64,000 bases of DNA, taken from NCBI RefSeq assembly GCF_009905375.1, contig NC_133653.1, positions 54,661,751-54,725,750 of the forward strand, given 5' to 3'. Source of the DNA: Apium graveolens. Taxonomy: Eukaryota; Streptophyta; Magnoliopsida; Apiales; Apiaceae. Under the pieces are notes generated by a model. The model saw nothing but the letters and a program-made list of their open reading frames with translations. It ran no database searches and was not told where the DNA came from. How positions within the stretch are numbered: position 1 is the first letter of the stretch; every line of letters starts with the position of its first letter. Positions 1 through 10,160 of the stretch are shown in pieces. Made by a program: the position numbers and the translations under genes.

Positions 1-56
1 ATTATTCCCATAATTAATTTCCACTTCTATTCCATATCGAATTCTCTTCTCACCAC

Positions 57-162
57 CTATATATACACATACTTATACACAAGCTTCTCCACCACATCTC
101 AAATTCTCAAACACAAATATCTCTCAAAACACTTAGCTTTTACTTTTTCTTATTCAATCCCA
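57..162 (+). promoter_or_regulatory. Possible internal promoter and leader for the extra ORF of Q
   Basis: CTATATATACAC at 57-68 looks like a plant TATA box. It is followed by a C/A-rich, ATG-free leader (about 90-162) that resembles a plant 5' UTR and ends at the ATG of the extra ORF at 163. Extra ORFs of Athila/Tat elements must be expressed separately from gag-pol, so an internal promoter is plausible, but a spliced transcript from the LTR is equally possible. Confidence 0.35.
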
Positions 163-1075
163 ATGGCATCCAAGAGACAAAGAACTCAAGTAAGTGGTAG
201 CACCACCGATTCTTCGAGTGCGGGTGGTGTAAGGCCAAAGTGTTCGACTCCTGAGGCTAAAGCGGAGTATACGAGGCTTCTCTCGAAGCCTATGGCGAAG
301 GAGCGAGGGTTTCTGCCATCAGGGAAGGATGGTAAGTTGTTGGAGATGATTCTGGAGCTGGACTGGGTTCTTTTTTGTGAGGCTCCCGCTGCTGTGCCCA
401 TGAGTGTTGTTCGAGAGTTCTATTCTAACGCGAAGGCGGAAAAGAATGGCTTCACGGTGGTTAGGGGATGACTGTGGAGTATAGTGCGGATGAGATAAGG
501 AGGGTAATTGAGCAGCCCACGAGGAAGCCCGGCCAGAACACTTGGAATGATAAGACTCCAGAGGCCTTTAACATGGATCTGATCGTTGCTACTCTGTGTG
601 TTCCTGAGACTCACTGGAAGTTTAAGAGGGGCACATCTTATTACTCCACATTCCCTGTTTCATGCAGGAACAGGTTTGCATGTGCATGGAACTCTTTTAT
701 CTGTGCTAACATTATACCATCATCACATGTGCACGAGATTACTATGGAGCGTGCTCGTCTGTTGTGGGGTATTCTTCAGGGCGATTATATTGATTTGGGG
801 ATTGTGATATATCAGGGTCGCAGCAGCAGCAGGAGGAAGAACAGGATGGAGTTGGTTTGTGTTCGACACAGTATAGGCGTCTAGCAAGGAGGATGGATGC
901 TATGCATGACATCCATAGTCGGTTTGCACGTGAGCTCACCCAGGCACTAGGGACTGCATTCAGAGCCACAAGTGTTGACATCCAGTGGCCAGTATTTGGT
1001 GAGGACTCCGTGTATCCACCTCCAGACACGCCTGACACTCCACCCCTTGAGGGTGATGATCCTGATTCGGAGTAG
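163..1075 (+). pseudogene. Extra 3' ORF of Athila-like element Q ('putative plant transposon protein' type), frameshifted
   Basis: Three overlapping frames (163-471, 468-884, 857-1075) read as one protein of about 300 residues broken by two frameshifts, near 468 and near 860. It starts with a basic, Ser/Thr-rich N-terminus (MASKRQRTQ...), then a globular part with the signatures GFLPSG, VVREFYSNA and NTWNDKTPEAFNMDL, and ends in an acidic, proline-rich tail. A domain of this kind, often labelled 'putative plant transposon protein', occurs between integrase and 3' LTR in Athila and SIRE elements. Its function is unknown; it is often called env-like by position only, and I see no signal peptide or clear membrane segment. 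The start at 163 is the first ATG after a leader-like stretch. The broken frame says this copy is dead. Confidence 0.7.
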
Positions 1076-2277
1076 GTATGCCTGATTCCTTACTATTACT
1101 TTCACTGAGGACAGTGAATTTTTTAAGGTTGCGGGTAGTAGTTGAAGGAATATGTTTTGTGAGAGTCACATATAGTTTGCATCTTCATAATAGTTAGTGT
1201 ATATAGTTGCATATTTTGCCATGTAGTAGTTTTTTTTTATTTTTGGTAGTTTTTATGTTAGATTGTTCATGTAGTTTCATGCATAATAACATGATCCCTT
1301 AGATGATTTTTCCAATTAATTTGTGATGTTGATGCTAGTGTAGTGATGTCGCATTTAGTGATGTTAAGTCTTATCGAATTGATTTTCATGCTAGAGACAA
1401 TTGTATTTCACTAAGTCTTATAGGTTGCTTGAGTGCTAGATCATGGTCATGGTTTATTTGTTTGTCGAGGTTTAATCGTTTATTTATATTTAAAATTTAG
1501 GATATTCTCTTAATGATTAATTAACATGGATATTTAAAAATTGGAGAAATTTGGATTTCATTGCTAGTTTTGTGGCTACGTGTCAAATGGCTAGTAGCCG
1601 GCTCATATTTATATGAGTAGTCTAGGGTTGAGCGAGATGGAGCGAAACGTACTCGTTCAGAAATTGTAGAAAAAAGAAGAAAAAAGAAAAAAAAATGAAA
1701 AATGAAAAGGAAAAAAAAATAAGTGTTATGTATAATTGATCACGAGTGGGCTCTTTAGTACTCGAGTTATTAAGTTCTTAGGGGACTTTGTGCCTGGTGA
1801 CCTAAGGATTTTATAGTCTGGGATCCGCTAACCTAACGCTCGTTACATGGGTACTATTGTATAAGTCTTTTGTGGACCTCACTCATTGCACGGTCAAATA
1901 AGCATACTTGTGTTGTTTTGTTGTGAATAAAAGCGTGAATCCATGTATACTCCGATATAAGAATTGAAGTGTTAATAGTTATTTTGAGTTTAACTTTTAT
2001 TTTATTTATAAACTTCTGATTGCTTAGATGAGTAGTGAGTCATGATTATTGATCTAGTTGTGATAGTATACTTATAAGCATTTGCACACACGCAGGTCTC
2101 TGGTTTGTAGGGTCATTTGTGAGGTTTGATTGATCTAGTTGAGATGATTGCTTGTTGATTGGTTTAGTTATTCTATGGGGATCGTTGCATTCATTTAGTT
2201 GCATTCATGCATTTTTATTTCTTGTTCTTTGAGTCTATTTATGTTTGAGGACAAGCATTGATTCAAGTTTGGGGGTA
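1076..2277 (+). other. 3' untranslated spacer of Q with purine tract
   Basis: No coding signal. It holds a long adenine/guanine-rich run at about 1663-1722 and ends in the TTTGGGGGTA polypurine tract (2267-2277), the plus-strand priming site directly before the LTR. Confidence 0.65.
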
Positions 2278-3726
2278 TGTTGAGTGGCATTTATGACACT
2301 TTATTACGCTCCGTGGAGCTTTGAATTGGTGTATTTGTACTAAAGTTGTTGGTGTTTTAATGTGTTTTCTAGTGTTCTTGCATTTCCAGGCAATCTCCAG
2401 GTAATCAGGTGAATTAGCATTGTTTTGGTGCTAATTTGGTGTTAGGAAGGTGTTGGAATAAAAGCTCGTGGAAGACCAGCTCATACCAGCAAGGAAAAAG
2501 AAGAAGTCGGAATTTTGTCCAGGAGGCTAGCGCGCCCGCGCTAATCAAGCGCGCGCCCGCGCCCAAACTTCAGAAAGGCAGCGCGCCCACGCTGGTCAAG
2601 CGCGCGGCCGTGCCGTGTCAGGATATTAAAATCCTAATTCTACTTGGCTTCTGAGAGGAAGACTTCTATTCATGGGGCTGATATATATGCATAAATAAGC
2701 TCATTTTTTATGAGGAGAGACGTAACGGAGATGAAGGAGAAGACGACAAGAGACCTATATCACAATTCAACAAAGGTGAAGATGATCTAGTTTATTCTTG
2801 TGAATCTTTGTTTGAGTTGTAATCTTGGATGCTCGTTTCTTGTTTTTGTTAAACCTAATACTCTGGATTTCGTACTTTGTTTATTATTCATTTATAAAGA
2901 CTACGTTTATTATACCATGCTTTTATTGGAACCCACATTGATGATGAGTTCGATTAACGGCTAATCGTTATCGTGGGGTTCTAGAGGATTTATTTATAGA
3001 TCTATTTAGTTGATTTGTTTCGATGCCTTAGTGTGTGGTGATTGTATGATAACCTAGTATTGGTTGTGCTTATTCGTCTTATGAGCATCACGAACTTACA
3101 AGATAGTGTGTTAATTCTTAATGAAGCGAAAGTGAATTTAAGGGTTTAGAACTTGCCATGCTAGCATAGGTTCATGTATTTGTTATGCATGGTACATAGG
3201 TAATTTTAACCATCTTACTTGCCCTATGTAATCACGATAGATAACTCGTGCTTAAACCGTTATGTTGTCAAATTCCATAAACATATAGGGTCTCAATATA
3301 ATTGGTGTCTATTCAGCTTCTATCTCTTTTGTGGATGTCTGGTAGTATGGTATTCGTGCAATGAAAGTTGGCGTTTATCAGTTTCGTGTTATCTGATTAG
3401 TGTCATAATCATTACATGCTAAGGTTAAGAACGAAAATGCTATTGAATTAAGTATCTAATGAAATTAGAATCCCATGTTTGTCATATATATTAATTCAAC
3501 CATTCTTATTCTCTTAGTTATAATTGCTAGTTTAATTCTTAGTAGTTAAAACAATCCCAATTAGTTATTTTTCTTAGCATTGGATAATAACCATATCATT
3601 GTTGCATAGGTGCATATTCTTAAATTAACCAAAAAATCTCTGTGGGAATGAATTTGATCTAAATCTTATACTACTTGCGAACGCGTATACTTGCGTGTAT
3701 TATTAGCGCGTGTTTAGCGTCTAACA
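2278..3726 (+). repeat. 3' LTR of Q (1449 bp)
   Basis: Begins TGTTGAG directly after the purine tract and ends TCTAACA, giving the expected TG...CA ends with a short TGTT/AACA inverted repeat. A CpG-rich repeated block lies at 2529-2614 and a TATA-like CATAAATAAG at about 2690-2699, followed by a purine-rich leader. After position 3726 the sequence becomes element T in mid-codon. Confidence 0.8.
2529..2614 (+). repeat. CpG-rich direct repeats in the U3 of Q
   Basis: Two 35-bp copies (2529-2563 and 2580-2614), each made of two GCGCGCCC-type cores, separated by 16 bp. They stand out against an AT-rich LTR and lie about 75-160 bp upstream of the TATA-like box, where enhancer or silencer elements are expected. 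Function is not known. Confidence 0.7.
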
Positions 3727-4972
3727 ACGACATGATATCTAAGTCAATCATGGTCCTGGACCACATCAAAGACATCAAAGAATGCTTCGAAAATTTAAGG
3801 AAGTATAATATGAGGCTGAACCCGGGGAAGTGCGCTTTCGGAGTCCCGTCCAAAAAGTTTCTTGGTTTCTTGGTTAGTGCAACCCGGAAAAATTTAAAGC
3901 AATCATGGAAATGGCGGTTCCCCGAACCCAGAAAGATATTCAAAAGTTGGCAGGATGATTGGCAGCTCTTCGCAGGTTTATTCCAAAACTTGCGGCAAGA
4001 TGCATGCCTTTCTTCGAGTTGCTGAAGGGAGCCCAGAACAAAATGCTAATAAAATGTACCCTGGAATGCGGGTCAACTTTCGAAGAGGTCAAGCAACATC
4101 TAATGAACCCACCAATACTATCAAAAGCTAAGGCCGGAGAACCCCTATCTCACTACATCGCAGCCGAACCACGGACAGTCTCTTCGGCTCTCGTTCGGGA
4201 GGAAAAAAGAACCTAGAGCCCAGTCTATTATGTAAGTCAAATCCTCAAGGATGCAGAAACTCGGTACCCAAACTTGGAGAAGTTTTCCTTAGCCCTCGTA
4301 CACGCAAGTAGGAAGCTAAGGCATTATTTCCAAGGTCGGAAAATCAAGGTGATCACTAATTAGCCACTTCAGATCATTCACAAACCAGATGCATCCGGAA
4401 GACTGGTAAATTGGGCGATAAATCTAAGTCAATTCAACATCAAGTTTGTTTCCAGGACGGCAATGAAATCCCAAGCTTTAACCGAATTCGTCATGGAATG
4501 TACCTTCCCTGAAGCCCCCGAAATCCCAGCAAACCAATCCAAAGGTGAAAAGGAAACCTCTGGCAAGAACGCATGGATGTTATATATCGATGGCTCGGCG
4601 ACAGTTGACAGGTCCAGGGTGGGCCTAATGCTTTCAAGTCCGGAGGGCTTTACAATCCAACAAACGATAACTTTCAGTTTTAAAGAAATAAACAATCAAG
4701 ATAAATACGAAGCATTGCTCTCCGGACTAACAAATCTGATCATCCACAGTGACTCCCAAATTATGGTTAGATAGACCAATAGGGAGTATCTTGAAAAAGA
4801 CCCAAAGTTGGCACAATGCCAAACAATGGTGCGTAGTATCCTGGAAAACATCTCGAATACGACAATTTTGCAGATAAATACAGAGGAAAACTCCAAGGCA
4901 GATGAGCTCTCCAAGCTTGCATAGAACACTTTGGATCTAAGCAGTTCGGTCTACTTTGAAGAGATCGAGGCA
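3727..4972 (+). pseudogene. T pol fragment: reverse transcriptase C-terminus, RNase H and second RNase H-like domain
   Basis: Opens in the middle of the RT active-site region (DMISKS; the preceding YVD is cut off by Q) and continues with the LNPGKCAFGV and FLGFLVS motifs of gypsy RT. A frameshift near 3880 and stops near 4213, 4362, 4772 and 4921 follow. The classical RNase H connection is recognisable (PVYYVSQ, ETRYPNLEK, LALVHASRKLRHYFQ). From about 4570 a second RNase H-like domain starts (MLYIDGSA, YEALLSGL, HSDSQ, KADELSKLA), as in Tat elements, which carry an extra plant/archaeal-type RNase H before integrase. The reading stops where element A enters. Dead copy. Confidence 0.8.
4968..4972. 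repeat. Left TSD of element A (AGGCA)
   Basis: AGGCA before the 5' LTR of A matches GGGCA after the 3' LTR (45351-45355) at 4 of 5 bases. Element T pol resumes after the right copy, which independently confirms the junction. Confidence 0.8.
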
Positions 4973-7900
4973 TGTAATAACTCGAATTTTTGAGACTTTG
5001 TAAAAATGCTTAATGAATAGTAACCCTGATAGACGAGGAAAACTTTTTAGCCCACACTATGTTGTGCATGAGAAATTTAGTTTCGGAGTTGATAACATGA
5101 TTATACGTACCAAATGAGTGTATGTAAACACTATTAGTTTTCGAAGAAAAGGAACTTTAAAAAACGACCATATTTACGAATCATCAAGGATTACGGGAAT
5201 CACAATATAATTACGAATTTAAAACCCTACTGATTTATATCCCAGAACGATGCTTCAAATCATAAAGAATAAATACGAAAGTATTTACGCCGCGAACTGT
5301 TTACGAGAAATTATTACGAAAATGATTAAGCGACCGAACATACGCGTAAATGATTAAATAAACGTATCACACTAAAAAAATATGGTAGAAAAGTAACCAT
5401 GGTTACTTTATCAAATAGTAAGCTAAGATTATAGGAATGATCATTTAAGGCTAAGGAATAGTAAGCTAAAGACTAAAATAACTAGCTTAGCTTGTGATCT
5501 AGAAAGGCTAGCAAGATTTGTTCCAAGATTTGCCAACATAAATCTAATTTAGGTTATATACTAGAGAATATACAAACATATATCACAAGTAATATTCAAG
5601 AAGCACCCAAGAAGAAACACAAAAATCTCTCTCTCCCGCTTCTTCTTCTTCATTCGGCCCTAACAAGAAACAAGAAGAAATCAAATTCAAAACTTCAAGC
5701 TCTAGTCATGGAAAAATTCTCCCATTAATTCTCAAGCTTCATACATCCTAAACTAATATAAGATAAATTTTTAAGCTCATTTTATAGAGATTTGATGGGT
5801 GAAATAAATTCAAGAAGATGATAGTGAATAGTGTGAATAGTAACTCTTCTTTGGTTTCTTAATTTTAATGGTTGTTTTAGGTTCCAAAAACCATACCAAG
5901 CACTCCCAAGTCTTCACCATCATCAAGAACACATCTCAAGATCTCAATAAAGGTATAAATCTTTGACCCATCCTTACTTAAGGCTTAAGTTCAAGAATCT
6001 TTTAGCTAGTTTTGGTGAATGTATTATTATAATCTTGATGTTTAGTTAAGTAGATTTAAGGTTTATGATTGTTTCCTCAAGAATATGATGTTCTTGAGAG
6101 GATTTATTGTGGTGATGATGATATGATGACTGTTGGTGGTAGTATAAAGATTTAAGGTGTAAACGAAACTCAAACGAACAAAACGTAACATTAAGTCTCT
6201 GCAGAAAGTCCCGAAGATATAAACTGTAGTTTATTGAAAAATAACACTTTATTATGATAGATAATGTTATAAGGATCGTTTAGGAGCTTGAATCACTTGC
6301 TTCCGATTTACGGATCAAAAGTTATGGCCGTGTTACTAAAAGTGATTTACGCGACCAAAATTGCTACGAATTACGAACTTTGGAAATAGAAATGACCGAC
6401 TTAAAATGTTCATAAATCATGAAATTTTTACAGAGAGTGTTAAATAGAGTTACTTAATTTCTATAAAAATTTCAAGTGAAAATAATGATTTTTCAATTTT
6501 ATAAAAATATCGGAGCCAAGACCGCGTGATTAGAAAACCGTAGAATCCATAAGCGGAGCCAACTTTATGCACTCTCTCAACGTAAACATAAATTAGTTGA
6601 GGAATATCATTCAAATATTCTTTTAATGTATAATTATTTGAGGTTTAATTATTTAATAATTTATAGTTAATTATTAATTATTTATTAAATGATTTATTAT
6701 GATTTAAAAATTATAAAACCTGATGAAAAATACTTTTCGATCTTCGGAAAATCATTCCAATAATTTCAGATTGTCGGAGAATGTTATTTCAACTTATCTT
6801 AATATTTTGAATATAGTTTCAAAAGAAACTCCCCCTTATTTAATAATCTGTTTACAACGGTCAACTCACATCCTAAGTACTTCCTCCGAAAATTTCGGAA
6901 GTACGTATATATATATACCCTAATAAGATAAGTTGTTTCTATCAACAAGCAAAATGCTTGAGGGAACTTCGATATGGTTCAAGTTCTCGAGATATGATAG
7001 AATTCTTTTAAAGGACAAGGGAGAGGTAGACTCTAGTACTACGTGTACTAGGGAGACTACCAAAGGTACCGCAGGCGAAGGTACTCTGTGTACTCAGGAA
7101 CTTGTGAAGTATGTGTATACCCAAAATGGGACACGTATCCTGAATGCGGCAAGGGTGATAACCGGGATACGAAGGTGTCGTCCTTCTACTAGTAGAAAAG
7201 GTTACTATTTTCCGTATTACGACTGATCATCGTATGTGGTGGCTCCAGTTAATGTCCTATTCTTCCAATTAGAACTGTGATGCAATACCGTAACCCAAGC
7301 CTAGGTGCTGGGTTTACCATTAAGGTATTCACAGGATAATAAATCCATTAATGAATTGTTTTCAAAAGGTGTGTAACACCAAGGAAAACTATTTTTAATA
7401 AAATGCATTTATCATATATGGAATTATACTTGAGTTTATTATACAGTCATTTCATACTGTACATTATTATGCTGGGCATTATAGCTCACACTTGTTTTCT
7501 TAAATTGACACAACACAACAGTGAATCAAGATGCCTATCATGAAACTCACAACCCGGAAACTGGTAGGAAATAGTCAGCTGTTCCGTAGGATGTTTGGGG
7601 CTGTACCACAGGTACACCGAATAAGCTGGATTGGTTTTCAGTTGTTTTTAGTCTGACTTATTTACAAGTATGACTTATGTAAGATAATGAATAAGAAACG
7701 AATATTTGGCCGACGGACTAACCTTACTTAAAGGTTATTTCCCCGGTAAAACTTACTTACTTTTGGGTTGTAATAATTATCACTTTGCGGATTGGTTTAC
7801 TCTAGCAATGAATGATTCATTTCCAAGATAATAACCTATAAGTGTGTCTGTATGATAAGTGTGGGGTCATAAAGGTGTGAGTATTTATAATTTGTGGTAC

Positions 7901-7973
7901 GATTCAAGTGCTATATAGTATTCAAGTTGGCATGGCCTCCTAGATCCCTGCCCCCGGATTTTGGGGCGCCACA
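4973..7973 (+). repeat. 5' LTR of A (3001 bp, internally deleted)
   Basis: Starts TGTAATAACTCG and ends GGCGCCACA, directly followed by a PBS. It aligns along its length with 41602-45350. Compared with that copy it lacks about 706 bp after position 6560, replaced by about 22 bp of unrelated sequence (6561-6582), and carries an unrelated 119-bp block at 5671-5789. A TATATATATATACCC stretch near 6906-6920 could be the core promoter. ORFs inside are not coding. Confidence 0.88.
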
Positions 7974-7975
7974 GA

Positions 7976-7990
7976 AATGGCATCAGAGCC
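7976..7990 (+). other. Primer-binding site of A (tRNA-Met)
   Basis: AAATGGCATCAGAGCC starts a few bases after the LTR end; TGGCATCAGAGCC is a one-base variant of the TGGTATCAGAGC initiator-tRNA-Met complement used by most plant LTR elements. It marks the start of minus-strand DNA synthesis. Confidence 0.85.
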
Positions 7991-8179
7991 TTAGGTTATC
8001 AAATCTTGGAAACGATAGGATATAAAATATATAGACATAAGAATAATAAATAATCAATTAAAGCTCAAGTCGAGTTCGTCGTCAGGCTACATGGGTAGTC
8101 TTGACAGTTTTACCCTCAAGGGAATTCCGACTCTAAGTTGGTAACACCTTGCCTATTGTGTCAGGTACCAGTAGAGCCT

Positions 8180-8548
8180 ATGGGGGAGGTCGACCCTGTT
8201 GTTGATATTATGCCCCCTGAGCGTGACCCTACTCCCGAGCCGGAGGACCCACCCATTGATGACTCAGATGATGACCTTACTGAGGATACCCCAGAGGAGG
8301 AGACTGACCTTCATGTTCCCATAGTTGATGACGTTGAGATGCCCCAGGGAGAAGGCATAGACTGGAGGGATATATGGATGTACCCTCTCCCGACTGTTTG
8401 CTCTCCAACACCACACCCAGAAATGCAGAGCCCTTTTCCCTACACTCATGAGGACGAGAAGGGATGGATGCACAGACCTACGAGGCTTATGCCATATCCT
8501 CTAGAAACCCAGACTCACCTCTACCACCCCCAACGACCATACATGTAG
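8180..8548 (+). CDS. Acidic proline-rich ORF upstream of gag in A, function unknown
   Basis: A 122-residue ORF between PBS and gag starting at ATG 8180. It is strongly acidic and proline-rich in its first half (for example DSDDDLTEDTPEEETDLH), then Pro/Tyr/His-rich. After its stop another frame continues with a helical-looking sequence (WIVAQLNTEITAASARIVEL, later REIDGIELRTRVQMRMAAM) to about 8810, so the original protein may have been about 210 residues and suffered a frameshift near 8545. Element B has a related short acidic ORF in the same place (14472-14603), which argues that it is an inherited accessory ORF. I do not recognise a domain. Alternatives: an N-terminal part of gag separated by decay, or a regulatory upstream ORF. 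Confidence 0.45.
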   Translation: MGEVDPVVDIMPPERDPTPEPEDPPIDDSDDDLTEDTPEEETDLHVPIVDDVEMPQGEGIDWRDIWMYPLPTVCSPTPHPEMQSPFPYTHEDEKGWMHRPTRLMPYPLETQTHLYHPQRPYM

Positions 8549-9212
8549 TTGTGCACGACTGGATAGTGGCTCAGCTTAACACTGAGATCACCGCGGCATC
8601 TGCCCGTATTGTGGAGCTATGACATGCACTGACAGCCGAGAGATCCATCAGACTAGGACACCTAGGGGACTTCAGAGCTGCTTCCCAGGCCATAGCCCGC
8701 AGGGAGATTGATGGGATCGAGCTCCGTACCCGGGTTCAGATGAGGATGGCAGCAATGGGAGGATATATCCCAGTAGTTGATGCATAGCTGATGTTGGCAT
8801 AAGCGATGAGGAGGGTTCGAGACCTCACGCACAGTGATAGTGATTGAGAGATGAGTGGTGATTTATGGACCTTGTAAAGGGCTGGGTGACTTGTCACCAA
8901 TTTTGTTAGGATAGCTAGTAGTAGATAGCATTCCTAGCCCTTCAGGGTACCCGGTATATGTATTTGCATTTCAGTATTCAGGACAAGTGGTGATGTATTA
9001 TATTCAGGTTATGTATGAACTCAGATAGTTGTTTTGTCCCCAAGATATAATTTGGGAGATCCTATGGTATATATCTAGCAGTTATTAAGAAATTGGTTTC
9101 CATATTATTGCACTTGTTAAAAACATGCTAGATAACATGCTTACCTATGAATAAATTAATCCAATTGTAAAATTTTTTGCAACTATATTGACAAATTTTC
9201 ATTATCAGAACG
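8549..9212 (+). other. Leader between upstream ORF and gag of A
   Basis: First 260 bp read as the frameshifted tail of the upstream ORF (see 8180-8548). From about 8830 to 9212 the sequence is AT-rich and non-coding, ending just before the ATG of gag. Confidence 0.5.
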
Positions 9213-10160
9213 ATGCCATCCCGTAGAAGAGGAACCAGGGCACAACCCGCAGAATCTGTTAACCAACAACGGAATGGACCTGACCACGTAGTGAATGAGG
9301 AAAGTGAAGAAGACCTAGACTATAATGAGTATGATGAGGAAGAGTATGTAGAAGAAGAGGCTGAGGATACCCATCAGGGAGGGAACCCCATGAATGAGTT
9401 TATGGAACTTTTAAGGGAAAATCTGAACCAACAGCCCATTCCACCATAACCGCATATTGCCCAACAGACTGCGGCCACTGCCTTCAGGGCATTCAAATCC
9501 CTCAAACCACCGAAATTTCTAGGATCTACCGACCCCGTTGAAGCACGAGCCTGGCTCAAGGAAATAGAAAAGTCCTTCGAGATACTAGGTGTGGAAGAAC
9601 GACACAAGACCATTTTCGCTTCTTACATGTTGAAAGGGGAAGCTAATTACTGGTGGGAGTCCAAACGAAACCTTGAAACAGATGCTGTGATTCCATGGGA
9701 TATATTTACACGATTGTTCTTAGACAAGTACTTCCCTAGGTTTATGGAAACTCAGATGGAGATTAAGTTTCTAGGGTTGAAACAAGATAAGATGACCATG
9801 GCAGAGTATGAGGCCAAGTTTACTGAGTTGTCATGATTTATGCCTGAGTTTGTGAATACCGAAGAGAAGAAAGCACGAAGGTTTTAGCTTGGTCTGAAAC
9901 AGTGGATCCAGAACCGAGTGGCAGTACTAGAGCTGGCAGATTACGCTACCTTAGTGCCGAAAGCCTCGATTGTTGAAGCTGGCAGTGAGCAAAGTTTAAA
10001 GGAAAAGGAAAATAGGAAAAGGAAGATAAGAAGCCAAGGAGGAGGAACCGGGAACAGGAGTCTTCCAAGCAGGTTTGTCAGGGGAATGGTGTCCCAACCT
10101 GCTAGAGGCCCTGGATTTAGAAAGGCCCCAAGTGAGAGTGTTGGCCAGGGCGGCGGATAA
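9213..10160 (+). pseudogene. gag: gag (N-terminal and capsid part) of A
   Basis: Starts MPSRRRGTRAQP, a basic start followed by an acidic Glu/Asp stretch, then the plant gypsy gag (retrotransposon gag, capsid-like) domain: FKSLKPPKFLG, DPVEARAWLKEIEKSFE, ANYWWESKRN, WDIFTRLFLDKYFP, EYEAKFTELS. In-frame stops occur at 9447, 9834, 9885 and 10158. Element B interrupts it at 10160; the zinc-knuckle part resumes at 37917 after element C. Gag forms the virus-like particle and packages the RNA. The stop at 10158-10160 lies in the duplicated target site of B, so it was there before B inserted. Dead copy. Confidence 0.85.
10156..10160. repeat. Left TSD of element B (GATAA)
   Basis: GATAA here is repeated exactly at 23529-23533, directly after the 3' LTR of B. 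Confidence 0.92.

Larger units (their letters stand above)
1..3726 (+). mobile_element. Element Q: 3' part of an Athila-like Ty3/gypsy retrotransposon
   Basis: Only the 3' end is in the window: an extra (env-position) ORF, a long untranslated stretch, a purine tract and a 1449-bp 3' LTR. The order ORF, about 1.2 kb spacer, TTTGGGGG purine tract, then LTR starting TGTT and ending AACA is that of the Athila branch of plant gypsy elements. Immediately after the LTR the sequence switches to the reverse transcriptase of another gypsy element (T), so Q is nested in T. The first 5 bases after the LTR, ACGAC, should be one copy of its TSD; the other copy lies left of the window. Gag and pol of Q are not present here. 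Confidence 0.8.

Noticed and set aside
3675..4025. ORF that begins in the LTR of Q and continues into RT
   Set aside because: The first part is LTR sequence fused by chance to the T reverse transcriptase at the insertion junction.
6933..7226. 97-residue ORF, repeated in part at 44306-44545
   Set aside because: Located in the LTRs of A, not conserved in length between the two copies, and without a known motif; treated as chance ORF in the leader.
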